Shown: positions 38,630 to 52,716 of the stretch, in pieces
Layout of the letters: each line of letters opens with the position of its first letter
How positions within the stretch are numbered: the stretch's first letter is position 1
Origin: Rhinolophus ferrumequinum
Taxonomy: Eukaryota; Chordata; Mammalia; Chiroptera; Rhinolophidae
Length of the DNA: 64,000 nucleotides
Assembly (NCBI RefSeq): GCF_004115265.2
Contig: NC_046286.1
Span: 95,733,699-95,797,698, forward strand
Direction: 5' to 3'
Program-made: the position numbers and the translations under genes
The notes under the pieces: model-generated
Database searches by the model: none
Seen by the model: only the letters and a program-made list of their open reading frames with translations
Told to the model about the DNA's origin: nothing

Positions 38630-40335
38630 TGACAGCTCCCCAATGGTGGGTCTATCTGAGTGTTTTATTTTATTCTTTCCGCAACCATTCAGTTATTTAA
38701 GTAGGTAAGAGTCACTTAATAAGATACATCTTAGAGATCTCACAATGAGACCGCATCTAAGAAGGATACTTTGATCTGAAGATAACTCCAAGCCAGGAGA
38801 CAGCTTAAAACAATTTATGCAGGGTAGTGATCACCTAACAGAGAAAGCTAATAAGGAGTAAACAGTATGGTATCTCCTAGTTTTATCAGTCATATTCCCA
38901 TCCTTCTGTAAACATATAAAACAGTGGAGTCTGACACACACTAATGAGAAACACTGGCTTTCTTTGGAGAACCAGCCATGCTGCTTTTGTTAATTCAATG
39001 TTTAGTCCCACAATTGACTACTAGCACCTCACTGAAGTACAGGAAATACGAGCAAATTACAGCATGACTCGTTATTGTGAAAATAGCAAGGCACTCTGGG
39101 TCTAATTGTATTCCTGAAGTACAGCAAACTTCTTGCAGCAAAAGTCCAATTGAGGTTATTTTACCTGTAAAGGGAATGTAAGTACTATGACTCCAATAGC
39201 AGTCAGTGTAAAATATATTTTGAAAAGAGAAAGTACAAATAGGTTTTTTGTTTGTTAACTGATAAACTTGTTATCACAGTTGTTTTTATCTGTACATGGA
39301 TACAAGACATATTTCTAATCTGAGGTAGTTTAAGGTTGACATTAGCCCATAAAAAATATTTATGAAACTTTGCAAGTGCTCAGTCATCACTGTATCAGAG
39401 GTTGGCATAATTTTTCTTTAAAGGCTATGCAGTAAATATTTTTGGTTTTGTGGCCTATATGTTTTCCATTACAGCTGTTCAGCTTGATGTAATAGCATGA
39501 GAGCTACCAAAGATAATATGTAAGATGAAAGAGATTTATTTACACATAAAACTTTATTTGTAAAACATGAAGGTAGGCTAGACATCTAGCTATGTCAAAG
39601 AGAGTAAACTGGATTAGCTGAGACATAAGACTATTAATGGTCTTTCTTCAGTTCCTGGAGGAAATATCTAAGGTTTTCATTAGCGTCTTCAAGAGTGGAC
39701 AGGGTGTCTGGGAAGACACCTGCGCCATTGGTTGCTTCTGTCCACTGATTACCCCTTCACCTCTAACAGAGATACAAAGTCAGGGGCTCTGGATCTGCCC
39801 ATTCTTTATTATAAAGGATATTTCAGAGAAACAAGTCCTGTTGCTCAAAAAAGCTATGTAATCACACAGCTTCTAGGAAGAATATTTATAAGAAGAAGTC
39901 CTCTCCATTAAATTAAGAAATACAATACACACTAAAACACAAAGGAGGATAAATCACTCAGGTGTTTTTAGTTGTTTGATCTGATCATTTATGTGATTCC
40001 ATCCCGCCCGCCGCTTTTTTTTTTTTTTCATTTCTGTTTTGAATGCATAGGACTGAATAAATCATTTTGACAGAAAACCTTAAAGCTCAATCATTTGTGA
40101 AAATACAAATGGGTCATTATTAATGACTGACCAGCGAGCCCCTTCATATTGCAGTTCCATTTGTGACAAACAGTCCTTTGGAAGATTCCCTCTTGATCTA
40201 ACACAATCTCCTCTGATAGGCTGTTGACAGGGCAAAGAGAAACGGAAGTGTATCAAGTGAGTGGAAAAGGAATGACAGTAATATGCTATAAATAAAAATG
40301 TTTTTACACATGTACACCAATTCTTTCTTTTTCAG

Positions 40336-41170
40336 AATTCTTGAAGAAAAATGATGAGGTGAAGTAATTATGCTTTGATTTCTACATAAAAAATTCAATA
40401 AAAGCACTTCAAAATCAAAACTAACTAAAATTCTGTGTTCTTTAGCTGTGACTTATTTTATTCCAACATAATAACTATTGCTTACATTGCAAATATTATT
40501 TCAGAGTTCTTAAATTTACCTTTAACTCATGAAAATTCTGGAATTCCAGAGCCTGTGTATCTTTTCTAACAAAGATCTATTTAATGATAAGTAAACACCG
40601 TGTTAATTCCAATTATACGAGGAGAGGCGTAATGGAAGGGTAGTAAAAGAGCAACATTGATGTGTTTATTTATTAAGGGTACTTAACTATTCAGAAGAGT
40701 GGAACAGATAATCAGTGTCTCCAAATTTGAATGTTAAGCAGATGGAATGCTGTGTTAAATAAATCTCAAAATGTCTAAGAGAATACCATCAAAATAAAAA
40801 TTCTTTCTTCAAAAAATATTTTCAAAAAATGTTATGCGTTCCCACATCAGCAGGAAAACTTTATTTTGAATGGGATTAACAGTCTCTCAAATTTAGATCT
40901 CTAATTGCTAAAGACTCTTTTATACTGTAGTGTTTCAATGAAGGAAAATGGCCTCTGCTTCTGACATTGGACCTTTTATGATGTGTTAAGTATGTCAAGA
41001 AGGTAAACTGAGTAGAGCAGTTGTTTTTCAGTAATATTTTTTTACATAATCACTCAAAAATGTTACATACCAGCTTCCATCAATGAAGGTACATTTGGAG
41101 ACACAACTATTTTCCCAAAATGATTCCATGAAATTACATATAGAAAATAAAGACCTTTGATTGTCATTGC
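40336..41170 (+). other. 3'-UTR exon 7 of VIP-like gene with poly(A) signals, copy 2
   Basis: The acceptor TTTTTCAG ends at 40335 and the distal AATAAA lies at 41146-41151. The sequence is almost identical to the copy 1 exon. Confidence 0.78.
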
Positions 41171-44100
41171 AAACAATTTCTATTGTTTGATTAATTTAAA
41201 GGAAATGGCACTACCTTGTTTTAGCACTAAAGTTGTATGCATTAGATAGGTCTTTTTGATATGTAAGGTAGGACTATCTGAATGTTTTATTATGTGTGAG
41301 TCCTAAAATAACAGTGACTTAATAAGAGCGAACTTCCTTACTCACATTAGGCCATACATAAAATGTCAAGGGACAGTATGATGGTTCAGTTCCACGAAGC
41401 CCGCAGAAATCTAAACCCCTTCCAGGTCACCTTTAATCTCCTAGGGCACGGCCCTTCTCCTCATGATCCAAAGTTGCAGCTGGAGATCATATCTGCTTTC
41501 TTGCAGATATGGTGGAGGAAGAGGCAGGAGGAAAAAAAAAAAAGAAGCGAGAAAACAAAAGTATATACTGGTTCGGCTGACATCTTATGCTAACATCTCC
41601 TTGAGGAGAACATACTTTTATGGTGATAGTCATTAGCAAAAGAAGCTGGGAATGTTTTGTTTAGTTTTTGTTTTATGTGCCCCACCAAAAACTGGAATTT
41701 TATTAATATAGAACAAACAAAATTTTATGTGGAGACGTTTTCTTTTAAAACTCAGGCTATGGATCTTAAATTCTAATGAAGAAGTCTTAAAGAAATGATA
41801 GAGCAAGTGGGAATCAGAAAGATCCCAACCATTAATGATGAACCAATATTATCACAAGGCAAAGCATTGCTCGCTTTCCTTTGCTGCAATTAGAAAACAT
41901 GGCTACATAGTGAGAGTCTACAGCTACAAGTAACTGCAAAACGGTTTACACAAGTTGAGGTGAAGTAGACTAAATATATCTTTTTTACATCTGATTTCAC
42001 ATATTGTTAAATAATTAAGTGACTTTTCTACACAAAGCACTGCACTGAGAATAGAAAGAGGCCAGATATTATTTACACACAAGAAATTTATAAAGATCAA
42101 ATTGGGCCGCAGTAGTAACACAATTTGATAATAAATCTAAAGAATTTCATTTTATTTTATTAACTTAAATGCTTTTCAACTTCTTTCCTATACTTTCAAG
42201 AACTATGTATTGAATGCCTCTGATGTGCAATGTGATTATCTGAGAGTTGGGTTCTGGGCAGAGGGAACAGCAAGTTCCAGCGAGGGAAGGGTCCTGGCGT
42301 ATCTGGACAGCAAGGAGGGCAGTGCGGCCGGAGCTGTGTGCACTGGAAAGGGCTGAGCAGGAGATGAGGTGAGAGAAGTCACCAAGGACTAGACCTCGTG
42401 GGGCCTCACAGGCTCCGGAAGGACTCAAGGACTGAGATGAGGAGATGGTACGGAGTTTGGGACAAGGATGTGGCATTATCTGAAATCTATTTTATAGGGT
42501 TGTTCAGGCTGCTACATTGGGAATAGGGTGAAGGGCTGGAGGGGTGCTAGGGATGGAAACAGGGAGACAAACGCGGAGGCTACTGCCATGAATCAGGTGA
42601 AAGACGACAGTGGCTACCAGGGCGCAGACAGCGCAGGTGGGGAGCAGTGGAGTCTGAATACGTCTTGAGAGTGAGTCACATTATTTGCTGATTGATTGAG
42701 GATATGAAAGAGCAAAGTCCAGAATGTTTCCAGGTAAAACACCTGAGCAACTTGAAGGATGGACAAGATGGGGGGAAGGAGCTTCCAGAACTCCAGTTGA
42801 GGAGGCTAGATTTGGGTATTTCAAAGCTGATGCTGAATAGAGTTGGAGACACACCTGAGGAGTCCTGAGGAGATGCTGCGCTGAAGACAAGCAGTTGGGA
42901 GGCTTCAGTATATAGATGAGATCACCAAGGGACCAAACGTAGCTGACAAAGCATCTCAACACGTGATCCCTGGGTGGTTCATTTACTCAGCTGCCATAAC
43001 AAAGGACCACAGAATGGGGGCTTACACATCGGAAGTTATTTTCTCACAGTTCGGAAGCAGATGTCCAAAATCAGGGTGCTACCCACCCTGACGGCTGTGA
43101 AGGACTATCTGGCCTTCCCTGGCTTCTGGTACTTTGCTGGCAATTCTTGACCTGTGGAAGCATCACCACGCTTTGCCTTAATCTTCACATGTTGCTGTTG
43201 TCTGTTTGCGTGTGTGTGTGCATGTATGTACGTGTGTGTGTCTCCAACTTCCCCTTTTCAGGAGGACACCTGACATGATGGATTAGGACCCATGCTAATC
43301 ACCATTTCGACTCGGTTACCCCTGTAAAAAAATCACCTGTCTCCAAATAAGGCCACATTCTGAGGTACTCAGTTTTAGGACTTCACCAATTGAATTTGGG
43401 GTGACACAGTTCAGCCCATCACACTGAGGCTCTCCAACTTTAATAGGGTGGGATGTTGAGGGGGAAATGGGGTAAAAAGGAAAGAAAGAAGAAGCCAGTG
43501 AGTTAGGAGTAAAATAGGAGAAAAACAGGAAAGTGTGTAGTTTTGTAAAACAAGTAAGAAAGTCTTCCAAGGAAGAAGGCATCATTAACAATGTTATGCT
43601 GCTGCTGTGAAAATAAGAATTACTAACTGTTTTTTTAAACAAGTAATATTAATAAGTAACCTACTATGTGCTCAGCACTGTTCTGTGTTATGGTGATACA
43701 ACAGTGACCAAAACACAGACAATATTCTGCCCACATGGAGCTAACAATCTATTGCCTAAAACAGATGAGACAAGAAAGTAGTTAAGGAAAATAATATTGT
43801 GTTAGAAAATGATGAGTTCTGAGGAGAAAATTTAATGCACACAAAGAACATATTAAGTGTTAAAATTTTTTTGGAAATGTTGAAATTTAACATGATGTTC
43901 CCAGAGTAGGCTTCCAATAAAGTAAATTTTAAAAAGCAAACAAACAACAACAAAAAAAAAAAAAAAACAGAAAGAAATGAGCTGTCTGTATGAGAAAATC
44001 ATTGTAGACAGAAGGAATTCCAGATGCAGAAGCCCTGAGCTTGGGACTTACCTATTATAAGGAACGGAGAGGAGACCAATTTGACTGAAGGGAGAATGAT

Positions 44101-45939
44101 TAAGGTACAGTGTAAGAGAGAAAGCCAGAGATGTTTTAAGGAACCAGGCTGCATATTAAATCATAGGTCATAGCAAAACTTTGGTTTTCATTTTGAATAA
44201 GATGGGAAGCCAAGGATAGAACTGGCTCCCTCCCTGCGCAATCTAAAAAGACACCTGCCTTCAAAACCTTGATCTGCACACAGTGATCTCAGACTTTCTA
44301 GCTTCTCTTTTTTTTGTTTTCCATTCCATCCTTCCTTGTTTTTTCCCCTTCCTTTTTTCCTTCCTTCTTTCCTTCCTTCCTTCCTTTCCTTTTCCATAAA
44401 TTTTCCAAACAGACCACAGTTAACTGTTGCAGGTACTATTATAAATATCGAACATGAGTGAACAACCGAGGATATCTAGGTATTTGAGGAAAACTTGAAG
44501 AAGGAAAGGGCCAACTTTAAAAAATTAATATGGCTGAAAAAGAAATGTCAGAGAATAAAAATAAAATCTTAAAGATAATCTAAACATATTGCATAAATAA
44601 AACAAGGCCTTGATTCAAGAACAGTAAAGAAAATGCTCTTGGACTGTGAAATTGCCTAAATGAAAATAAAATTTAACAGAAGTGTTGTATGTAAAATCAA
44701 GCAAATTGCCTCCAGTTTTAGAGATAAATTATAAATAAAAACATGAGACACAGATAATCCAAACAAAAAGTCTGACAAAAGAAGTTTTAGAACAAGAAAA
44801 AGAAGAACCTCGATGGGAGAACACAATTAAGGAAATATCAGAAAAGTCATTTCTACCTTCCCTACGTTATACTTATTGTGACATCCGACCACATGCCTAT
44901 TTCACTCCTCAATAAACGCACATTCTACAGAATATAAACTGTCCCAGAATATCTAATTATTAATAGATCGTTGAATTTCTCAGTTTGAGTCAAGTTATCA
45001 AGTAGTCAAACTGACTACATTCTTTTGTGAAAGTCACAAAACGTTCTGTGATAATTGGTTGCAAAAGCAGCAAATTAACTCTTAAAATGTCTCTAGACAT
45101 CCTAACCATTTTCATATTTACGGCTTCTGGGGGTAATAAATTCCACCGCTTAGTTTTCTAACATCTCTGCAAGAATTAAATTGAATGTATGCAATCTAAT
45201 AAGCAGAGTTGCATATTTCCTTCTGTGTTTATGTAAATAAAAACTATATATTACCAGATGTTGCCTTAATATTAAACGAACACATACCACACTGTTTCCA
45301 GTTTTCAGATACAGAAACTATTTTACAGGATATCTCAAAGATAAAGACTAACAATTGTACAATAATATCTGTGAATTCCTGAGACCCTTTGGAGCCACAC
45401 ATTTTATTAGATCTAGACTTTAGAAAAATATATTCCAATTATTTATTTGCCTATTCTTGTTTAGGGCTCCATCTCAAACTGTACCCTTTCTGGTTAACAG
45501 AGCAGCTGCAATTGTTTGAAAAGACAGAGAGCGGAAAAGACACATGAAAGGCATCTGCCTTTTCACAATCTTCTGTTGACAGATTTCTCTCCTCCACTAT
45601 CAGAGAGAAAATATTTCCTTATTCCTTCTCTTTTGCCTCATGTAATGTAAGTCTCCAGCCAGATGCATCTCCTTTCATACTTCAACTTTTCTCATTTTTA
45701 CCCCACACAAATGTGCTCTTTCTTTCTGTTTTTCTTGGACACTCGCTTTGGTTTCACAATTTTGCTTCTTTCGCTCTGGCTCTTTTGTTGTTTATAGAGT
45801 CTTGGCTCCATGCACCAGGGCATATCTCTTTGCTCCTTTTCTTACCCACACGTTAACCTCATTTGTTCCAGTGACAGAAAATTCATATACGCATCTGTGT
45901 CCTCAGATTTCTTTTTGTCTCTTCAATTTTCTTCTATTA

Positions 45940-47084
45940 GGTCGGAGCTTGAATTAGAGCAATGGACAAATATTGAATTTCTTGTTAACTTTGGCAAGAG
46001 TGGAGGTGAAATCAAGCACTTGTTAGCCCAAGTTTATGGGGATAATGCCATGAAGAAAACGGCAGTGCACAAATGGATTAAATGTTTTTCTGAGGGTAGA
46101 GAACGGGCTACTGATGAAGAGAGGTCAGGGCAGAGAATAATGAGCCAACAATGAGCCAACCTGACGAAAACATTGCAAAACTTCTTTGGATTGTACTTCA
46201 AAATCGTCAGTTGACTGTGAAAAGCATAGTAGACCAAGTAAACATCAATAGAGAAACAAGAAAATTTTAACTGAAAATTTTGGCATGAGAAAGATGTGTG
46301 CAAAAATGGTCCTGAAAGACCTCACAGATGAACAAGAGCAAAGGAGAGTTCAAGTTTGCCGAGACCTTTTGGAGAGGTAAGACGAGGTCTGGGGCCATGT
46401 TATCACTGGTGATGAAACGTGGGTGTACCAATACAACCCTGAAACAAAATGTCAAAGTGCACAAAGGAAGTCAGTCAATTCTCCATGACCAAAAAAGTTC
46501 CACCCGTGCAAATCAAGAGACAAAACGATGTTACTAAGCTTTGTTAATACCAGAGGGATTATTCATTATGAATTTGTACCAACTGGACAAACAGTTGACC
46601 AAGTTTACCTTTTGGAAGTGCTGGAAAGGCTGCGTGAAAAAGACGAAATCAACCTGCACTTTTTGCTAGCAATTCATGACTCTTGCATCACGACAATGCA
46701 CCAGCTCACATGGCACTGTCAGTGAGGGAGTTTTTAGCAGTAAACAAATCACTGTATTGGAACACCCTCCCTACTCACCTGCTCTGCCTCCCAATTACTT
46801 CTTTCTTTACTCAAAGATAATGAAAATATTGAAAGAAAGACATTTTGACAACATTCAGGACATGAAGGGTAGTAAGAAGACAGTTCTGATGGCCATTCCA
46901 GAAAAACAGTTCCAAAATTGCTTTGAAGGGTGGACTAGGAGCTGGCAATGGTGCACGGCTTCCCCAGGGGAGTACTTGGAAGGTGACCATAGTGATAGTC
47001 AGCAACGAGTTATGTGGCCCTATTTCTAGGATGAGTTCGCAAACTTGATTGTCCCACCTCAAATGTCAAAGATCTCATTCTGAG
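45940..47084 (+). mobile_element. Dead mariner (Tc1/mariner) transposon, copy 2
   Basis: Effectively identical to the element at 22306-23450, including its disabling changes, which shows that it was dead before the unit was duplicated. Confidence 0.85.
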
Positions 47085-49341
47085 GGAGAAAATCTGGTTT
47101 TGTGTCCTCTGGAATAGAACGCTAGTCTTTATCACATTAATATACTGTCTTTCTGCACACAGGACTTAACCTGTACTCCATATAGCAGCCAGAGTGATAC
47201 TTTAAAAACAGATACCAGCTCACCTCATGTCTCTGCTTACTGGCTTTCTCAGTTCCTTAGGATGAGACACTGTATCAATTTCCCATTTATGCCACACCTC
47301 CAGGTTCTCTGAAACAACTTTTGTTGTTATTGTTATAAATGGATGTTCTTCCCTCTTTCCTCCTTTATATTTTTCAAGCCAAAGTTCACCCGTTCAATGA
47401 ATGTCAGCTTTGATATACCTTCCTCTTATATTAATTTTTGTTCTGAAAGACGCATTAGAGCTGATTGCCTGGCTAGGTCTTATTTTCAGGGAAACACGGT
47501 ATCATTTTTGTGTGCCAAAAAATATTTTTCTTTTGTTTTTCTACAACCAGTTAAACTGTAAAAACCATGATTATCTTTCAGAACATATGAGACAGGTGAT
47601 AGACTGGATTTGGTTCACAGGCTGTAGTTTGCCAAACCTTGATGTAGAGTTTAAGTATAACCACAAAATTGAAGACATAGTTCTCTTCAAACTCTGGAAA
47701 CACCTTATCCTATGAATTCAATAAATTCCTCTACAGTCTTTATAAATTGAAAGCAATAATTGGGACTCATTTATGTAAGACTATTCCAGATTTTTTTTAT
47801 TTTTTGCTTCAGCCTTAGAAACACAGGTTTCAACAATAAGATTAAATAATGTCAAATGAAAGAAAAATAAAAACCTTTCTATTTTTCCATATAAATTATT
47901 CATTTCATTCTGATCAGTGAGCATTAAGAGGAACTTATAATGTACCTGGAGTTGGGGATATAATGATACCTAAGAGTCAGTTCCAGTGACAGACACAGTT
48001 AAATCAATTGATCATTTCATTGCAGTCTGGTAAACACTATGAGAGAAAAATACAGAAAGAGTGCTACAAACACAAGTCTAGAAGGATGAGAGAAGACATT
48101 CTAAAAGAGTAATGAATCATTTACTTTTTAGAAAACATTCCCTATTTCTTTGTGAAAATATATTTTTATAAGAATTTTACTGGCTTAGACCAATGTTTGA
48201 CCAGGTTAAAATAGACGCCACTCCTTAATCAAACATTAACCAGAGGGCGGCTAATGTATACATACTATTTCTTTTAGGGAGTAAAGGCAGCTTATTTATT
48301 GTTTATTGAGACATAACTCTAGAAAAAGAAACAATGGACATAGCTGAGAAAATTTTTTAAAGATAAAATTGGTAAAACTTGGGGAAAAGCATCCTATACA
48401 AAAATTAAGTTAGATTTGAAGATGGGAAAGAAGTATTGGACATTGGACCAAAAGAAGTTTTTTAAAATGTAGAAAGATTTGAGGTCCAAAGCAAATACAG
48501 TTGAAAAGAGCACCATCCCAATCTCATGCACCCACTTACCTGACACAGATCCTGAGCCCCTGGGATGTGTCAGGCACTGTCCATGCACATGTTGTCACTG
48601 AGGACGTGTCCAATGTAATATGCTCTAGTCACAGTGTGGTGCATGTTATGTTGGGGAAATGCAGAGTCAAATGGGAGCCCCAAACAGGGCACTTAGCCTA
48701 GTTTTAAGAGGAGATTTGTTTGGGATCTTACCGGAAAAGTATCCTCTTAGCTGAGACTTGAAGAAAAAGAATGATTAGAGTGGGTCCTCCTCAGAGGAGG
48801 AAATGGTATGAGTGAGAAACCACAAGAAAAATAGAATAGCATACTTCTGGGGAACTGACAGTTTTTTAGCATGGCTTGAGAATGGATTATGGTTGGATGG
48901 GGTGAGTGCAGCATGGACTAGGATTGCAAAAAACCCAGTACAGGAGAAGGAAAACGGAGACTTGGCCTTCTTCAGTGAATCCTCAGTTTGTTATCTGAAG
49001 AACCTCAAATCTCGCATCTGGCTTTTTATTTTTATCCTTAAATGATAAGAACTGCTATGTATATACCCGCAAATGTCAGAGATTATTGATATCTGTGCCT
49101 AGAAACACAGATAAATCCAAACTATATAATTCTGATTCCCTTCTCAAGAAAAATGCTAAGAACAGCTCTTCTTATGGATGCAGAGAAAGACAGTGTGCCG
49201 TTTCTAATACTTTAGTTCAGAACTATTATGATAAAAGAACTGGCAGGGATTGGATTTCTCTCTCTCTCTGCCTGCTGTTTCTTTGTGGCAATCAAGAGGC
49301 CCTAGTGCCATAAAGAAACCTCTTTTTACCTATGTTTGCTT

Positions 49342-49685
49342 CGAGGGGTTTTATTGTTTTAGATCTTACATTTAAGTCTTTAATCCAGTTTTAGTTTATT
49401 CTTGTTCGTGGTGTACGAAGGTGGTCTAGTTTCTTTTTCCTTTTGTTTCTTTGTGTCTTTCTTTCTTTTCTTTTTTTTTTTTTTGCATGTATCTGCCCAG
49501 TTTTCCCAACACCATTTATTGAATAGTTTGTCTACCCAATTGTATGTTTTTGCCTCCTTTGTCATAGATTAAATAACCATGTAGTGTGGGATTATTTCTG
49601 GGCTCTCTATTCTGTTCCATTGTTCTATCTGTCTGTTTTTATGCCATTACCATGCTGATCACCGTAGCCTTGTAGTACAGTTTAA
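49342..49685 (-). mobile_element. LINE-1 ORF2 fragment, copy 3
   Basis: Same insertion as in the other two units, with the same internal pyrimidine tract. Confidence 0.75.
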
Positions 49686-50436
49686 TACATTATTTTCAAA
49701 CTCTTGCATCTCAGCCATATATGCTCTTGTGATTCCTCTTCAGCCTTTGTTCCAAAATCGATATTTATAAAATTATCTGACAAATACAACCCTAAGATAA
49801 GGTATTAATGATTCACACCATTCAATACATTAGTCTTTGTATATGTATGTTGGTTTAAAACAGAAAATTCTGAAACAAAGTTAAGTAATAATTTTCTATT
49901 GAATTTCGGCATCATTAATTGAGATAGACAATGTGGTTCTGGAACTAAAGGATAAATTGTTTTCTGTTAATCCATTTAAATAATTATGTGTCCAATTGTT
50001 TAATATTCATTGCCATATTTTCAGAGTGTAGAATGAATTTAGCAGGTAACTTCAAAGGGAACATTGACATTAGTTATATTATCTTCATCTAATCACTGCT
50101 AAAAGAATACAAGAATCCTGGATAGAAATCTAAATTTTCTAAGCTGAAGGGATTAAGAATATAACATCGCAATATATATGCTTCTAATTCCTCTTTATAT
50201 ACAATACAAATGTGATAGAGATGCAATCATAGGTATACTTTCCATATTAAAAGTATACATACACTGGGTATATCACAATTATATACTTAAACTGTTTGAT
50301 TTATAAATGGGGTATGTTTAAATTGTATATAAACATGGATATTATTCCTCATATAAGTTTCTGAAAGCTATAGGACTTAAGAATATTAGGGTAAACATGA
50401 CTTCTTAAGTACCTTCCCAAATGGGAGGCCATAGAC

Positions 50437-50776
50437 CAGACACTGACAAAGCATTTCTCTGAGGGGCCAACTAGTAAAGGAAGCATTTTAGGCTTTGTGA
50501 GCTGTAATCCCTGCGCAACTACTCAACTTGGCCATTGAAGCACAAAAGTAGCCATAGACGATACATATCTGATAAGCATTTCCATGTTTCAATAAAACTT
50601 TACCTATGGACACTGACATTTAACTCTCATATCATTTTCACATATCACAAAATATTAGTTCTCTGCTAATGTTTTTCAGTCTTTAAAAAAATATAGACTC
50701 CCTTCTTAGCCTGAGAGATGTAAAAACCAGAGAGTTGAGCCGGATGTGGCTCAAGCCAGCAGTTTGCAGACCTCTG
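50437..50776. mobile_element. hAT-Charlie-type non-autonomous DNA transposon, copy 3
   Basis: Same insertion as in the other two units. Confidence 0.65.
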
Positions 50777-51325
50777 ATCTACACCTACCCCTTCAGGATG
50801 AGCCTGGCAGAGAGAGGATACGCTGAGTGTGAGTTAGGCTGAGTAAGGTGACAATGGTGTCACACAACGAGGCAGAAGAGCACCTCTGCAGCATTAAATC
50901 TATAATAGCAACAGGGTCTCTCTCTCTTAGCACTTTGCACTGAGGAGAACAGGGTGAATCTGGGTTTCTGTCTATCTCCTGAGCTCAAAATCCCTTACAT
51001 CTGATTTCCCTATATTCAGTATGTTTTAGTCTAGAATTCCAGTTTTCTTTCTCTGCCGCTGGCCCTGATGGTAAGGGAGCGGAGAGGTGCTAGAATTTTA
51101 TGCACTTTTGTGTTCCATTTCTGACCTGTGAGCGTCAACAGTGGTGATAGCAACAGTTCCAGAATATCACTAGTTCTTAATAGAAAGAAAGCTAACCTCA
51201 GATCAGAAGACGCAGCTTTCACTACCATATTGTAATTAACCACCAGCCTGACATTACAAATATTACATCAACTCTCTGAACATCTACTAACTTATCTGTA
51301 CAAGAAGGCTCTTGGATAGTTGTTC

Positions 51326-51583
51326 CTAGGTTTTCCAGGCGGGAATTCCCGCCCATTCTCAGGAATTTTTTTTTGGTTTCCCATTCCTGAATCCCGAGAA
51401 AAGTTGGTCGGGAAATCAGGAAAATGGACTCCCTGAACCCAGGTGGTTGGTAGTATCGGTCGTCACTTTGTGGAAATGATTTCTCATGGAGAACAGAAAA
51501 CAGTTTATATCTCAGGATTCAGGAACGGGAGAGCGGAAAAAAATTCCCGAGGACACGTGGGAATTCCTGCCCGGAAACCCTAG
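51326..51583. mobile_element. MITE-like element with long terminal inverted repeats, copy 3
   Basis: Same element as at 4013-4270, nearly base for base. Confidence 0.6.
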
Positions 51584-52716
51584 TCTTACTTTATGAATGT
51601 ATGCAGTTTGTATAAACATCACTTGGCTGAGAGCCTTAGGTAGAAAATATGTTTTGCTAATGATCGGGGAAATTATTGAAAGATATGTCAAAGTAGGAAA
51701 AAAGCCGATTTAAACAGGAAATTCACGTTTTTATATTTAATGAGTTATATCCTAAAGTATTCAGTTTTCCCTTGTTTGTTTTTCTTGAATCATCCTGACT
51801 TTATTTGATGAAAGAACTTCTGATTTACATCAATTTCCTTGAAAGAAAAAAAAGAAATACATTTTTTTTAATTCTGTGAATTAAGATTTTGAAATTTCAG
51901 ATGGTGCTATAATCTCATTTTATAATGCAGTTTTGCTCTCTAGTTTAAGTTCACAGGAAAATTATAGTTCTTTTTTTAAATTAATTCATAAAAAATGAAT
52001 TATTTTTCTTTACTTTTGTGTTTTACTGTTATTATGGGAAAAACTGTCTTTATAATTGGAAAAATTTACTGTAGTTAGTTTTTGGGAATACTAAGTGCTT
52101 CTTTACACCAAATAATAATCAGCTTTGTTTTTTTCCTTTGGGGTATTTCTGCTTATTATTTAGCATCCATTTTCTGCTACTATCGACCAACTCACTCTGC
52201 TGTTGCGTTCTTAAAGAAAATTGGTTCACTGAGAACTGGGTGACAAAGAGCTAAGGATAAAAAAATTCCACATGAGAACCATTTCAAATTCAAGTTTGTA
52301 ATATTTAGGTTAAAAAAAAAAGTTCCTGGAATTAAGCCACAGGAACTCTGACAGTCAGAGCTGTCAATTAGAAAACACATTTCCAGACATTTTGAAATTT
52401 AATTTATTTAATTTTTCTTGTAACAGGATTAGAAAGTATGATTAAACCTAGTAGCATATACTTTTGCTGGATCAGCCTGACTTTGAATGAACCAAATAGA
52501 TAATAAAATCTCAAGAAGAAAGAAAGGAGTTTTAGAAGTGTTGTCCCTTTAGGAACTTAAAAACAAAATTAGAATATATGCACTAGAAATTTAAAAAAAA
52601 TAAATAAATGGAAAGCTGGCATTTCACTTTGTTGTCCATAGAGTTTTCCATGCGGCTGCATTTGCAGTTTAAACTCTGGATAAATGTATGCTAAGTAAGC
52701 TACTTTGAGTTAAAAG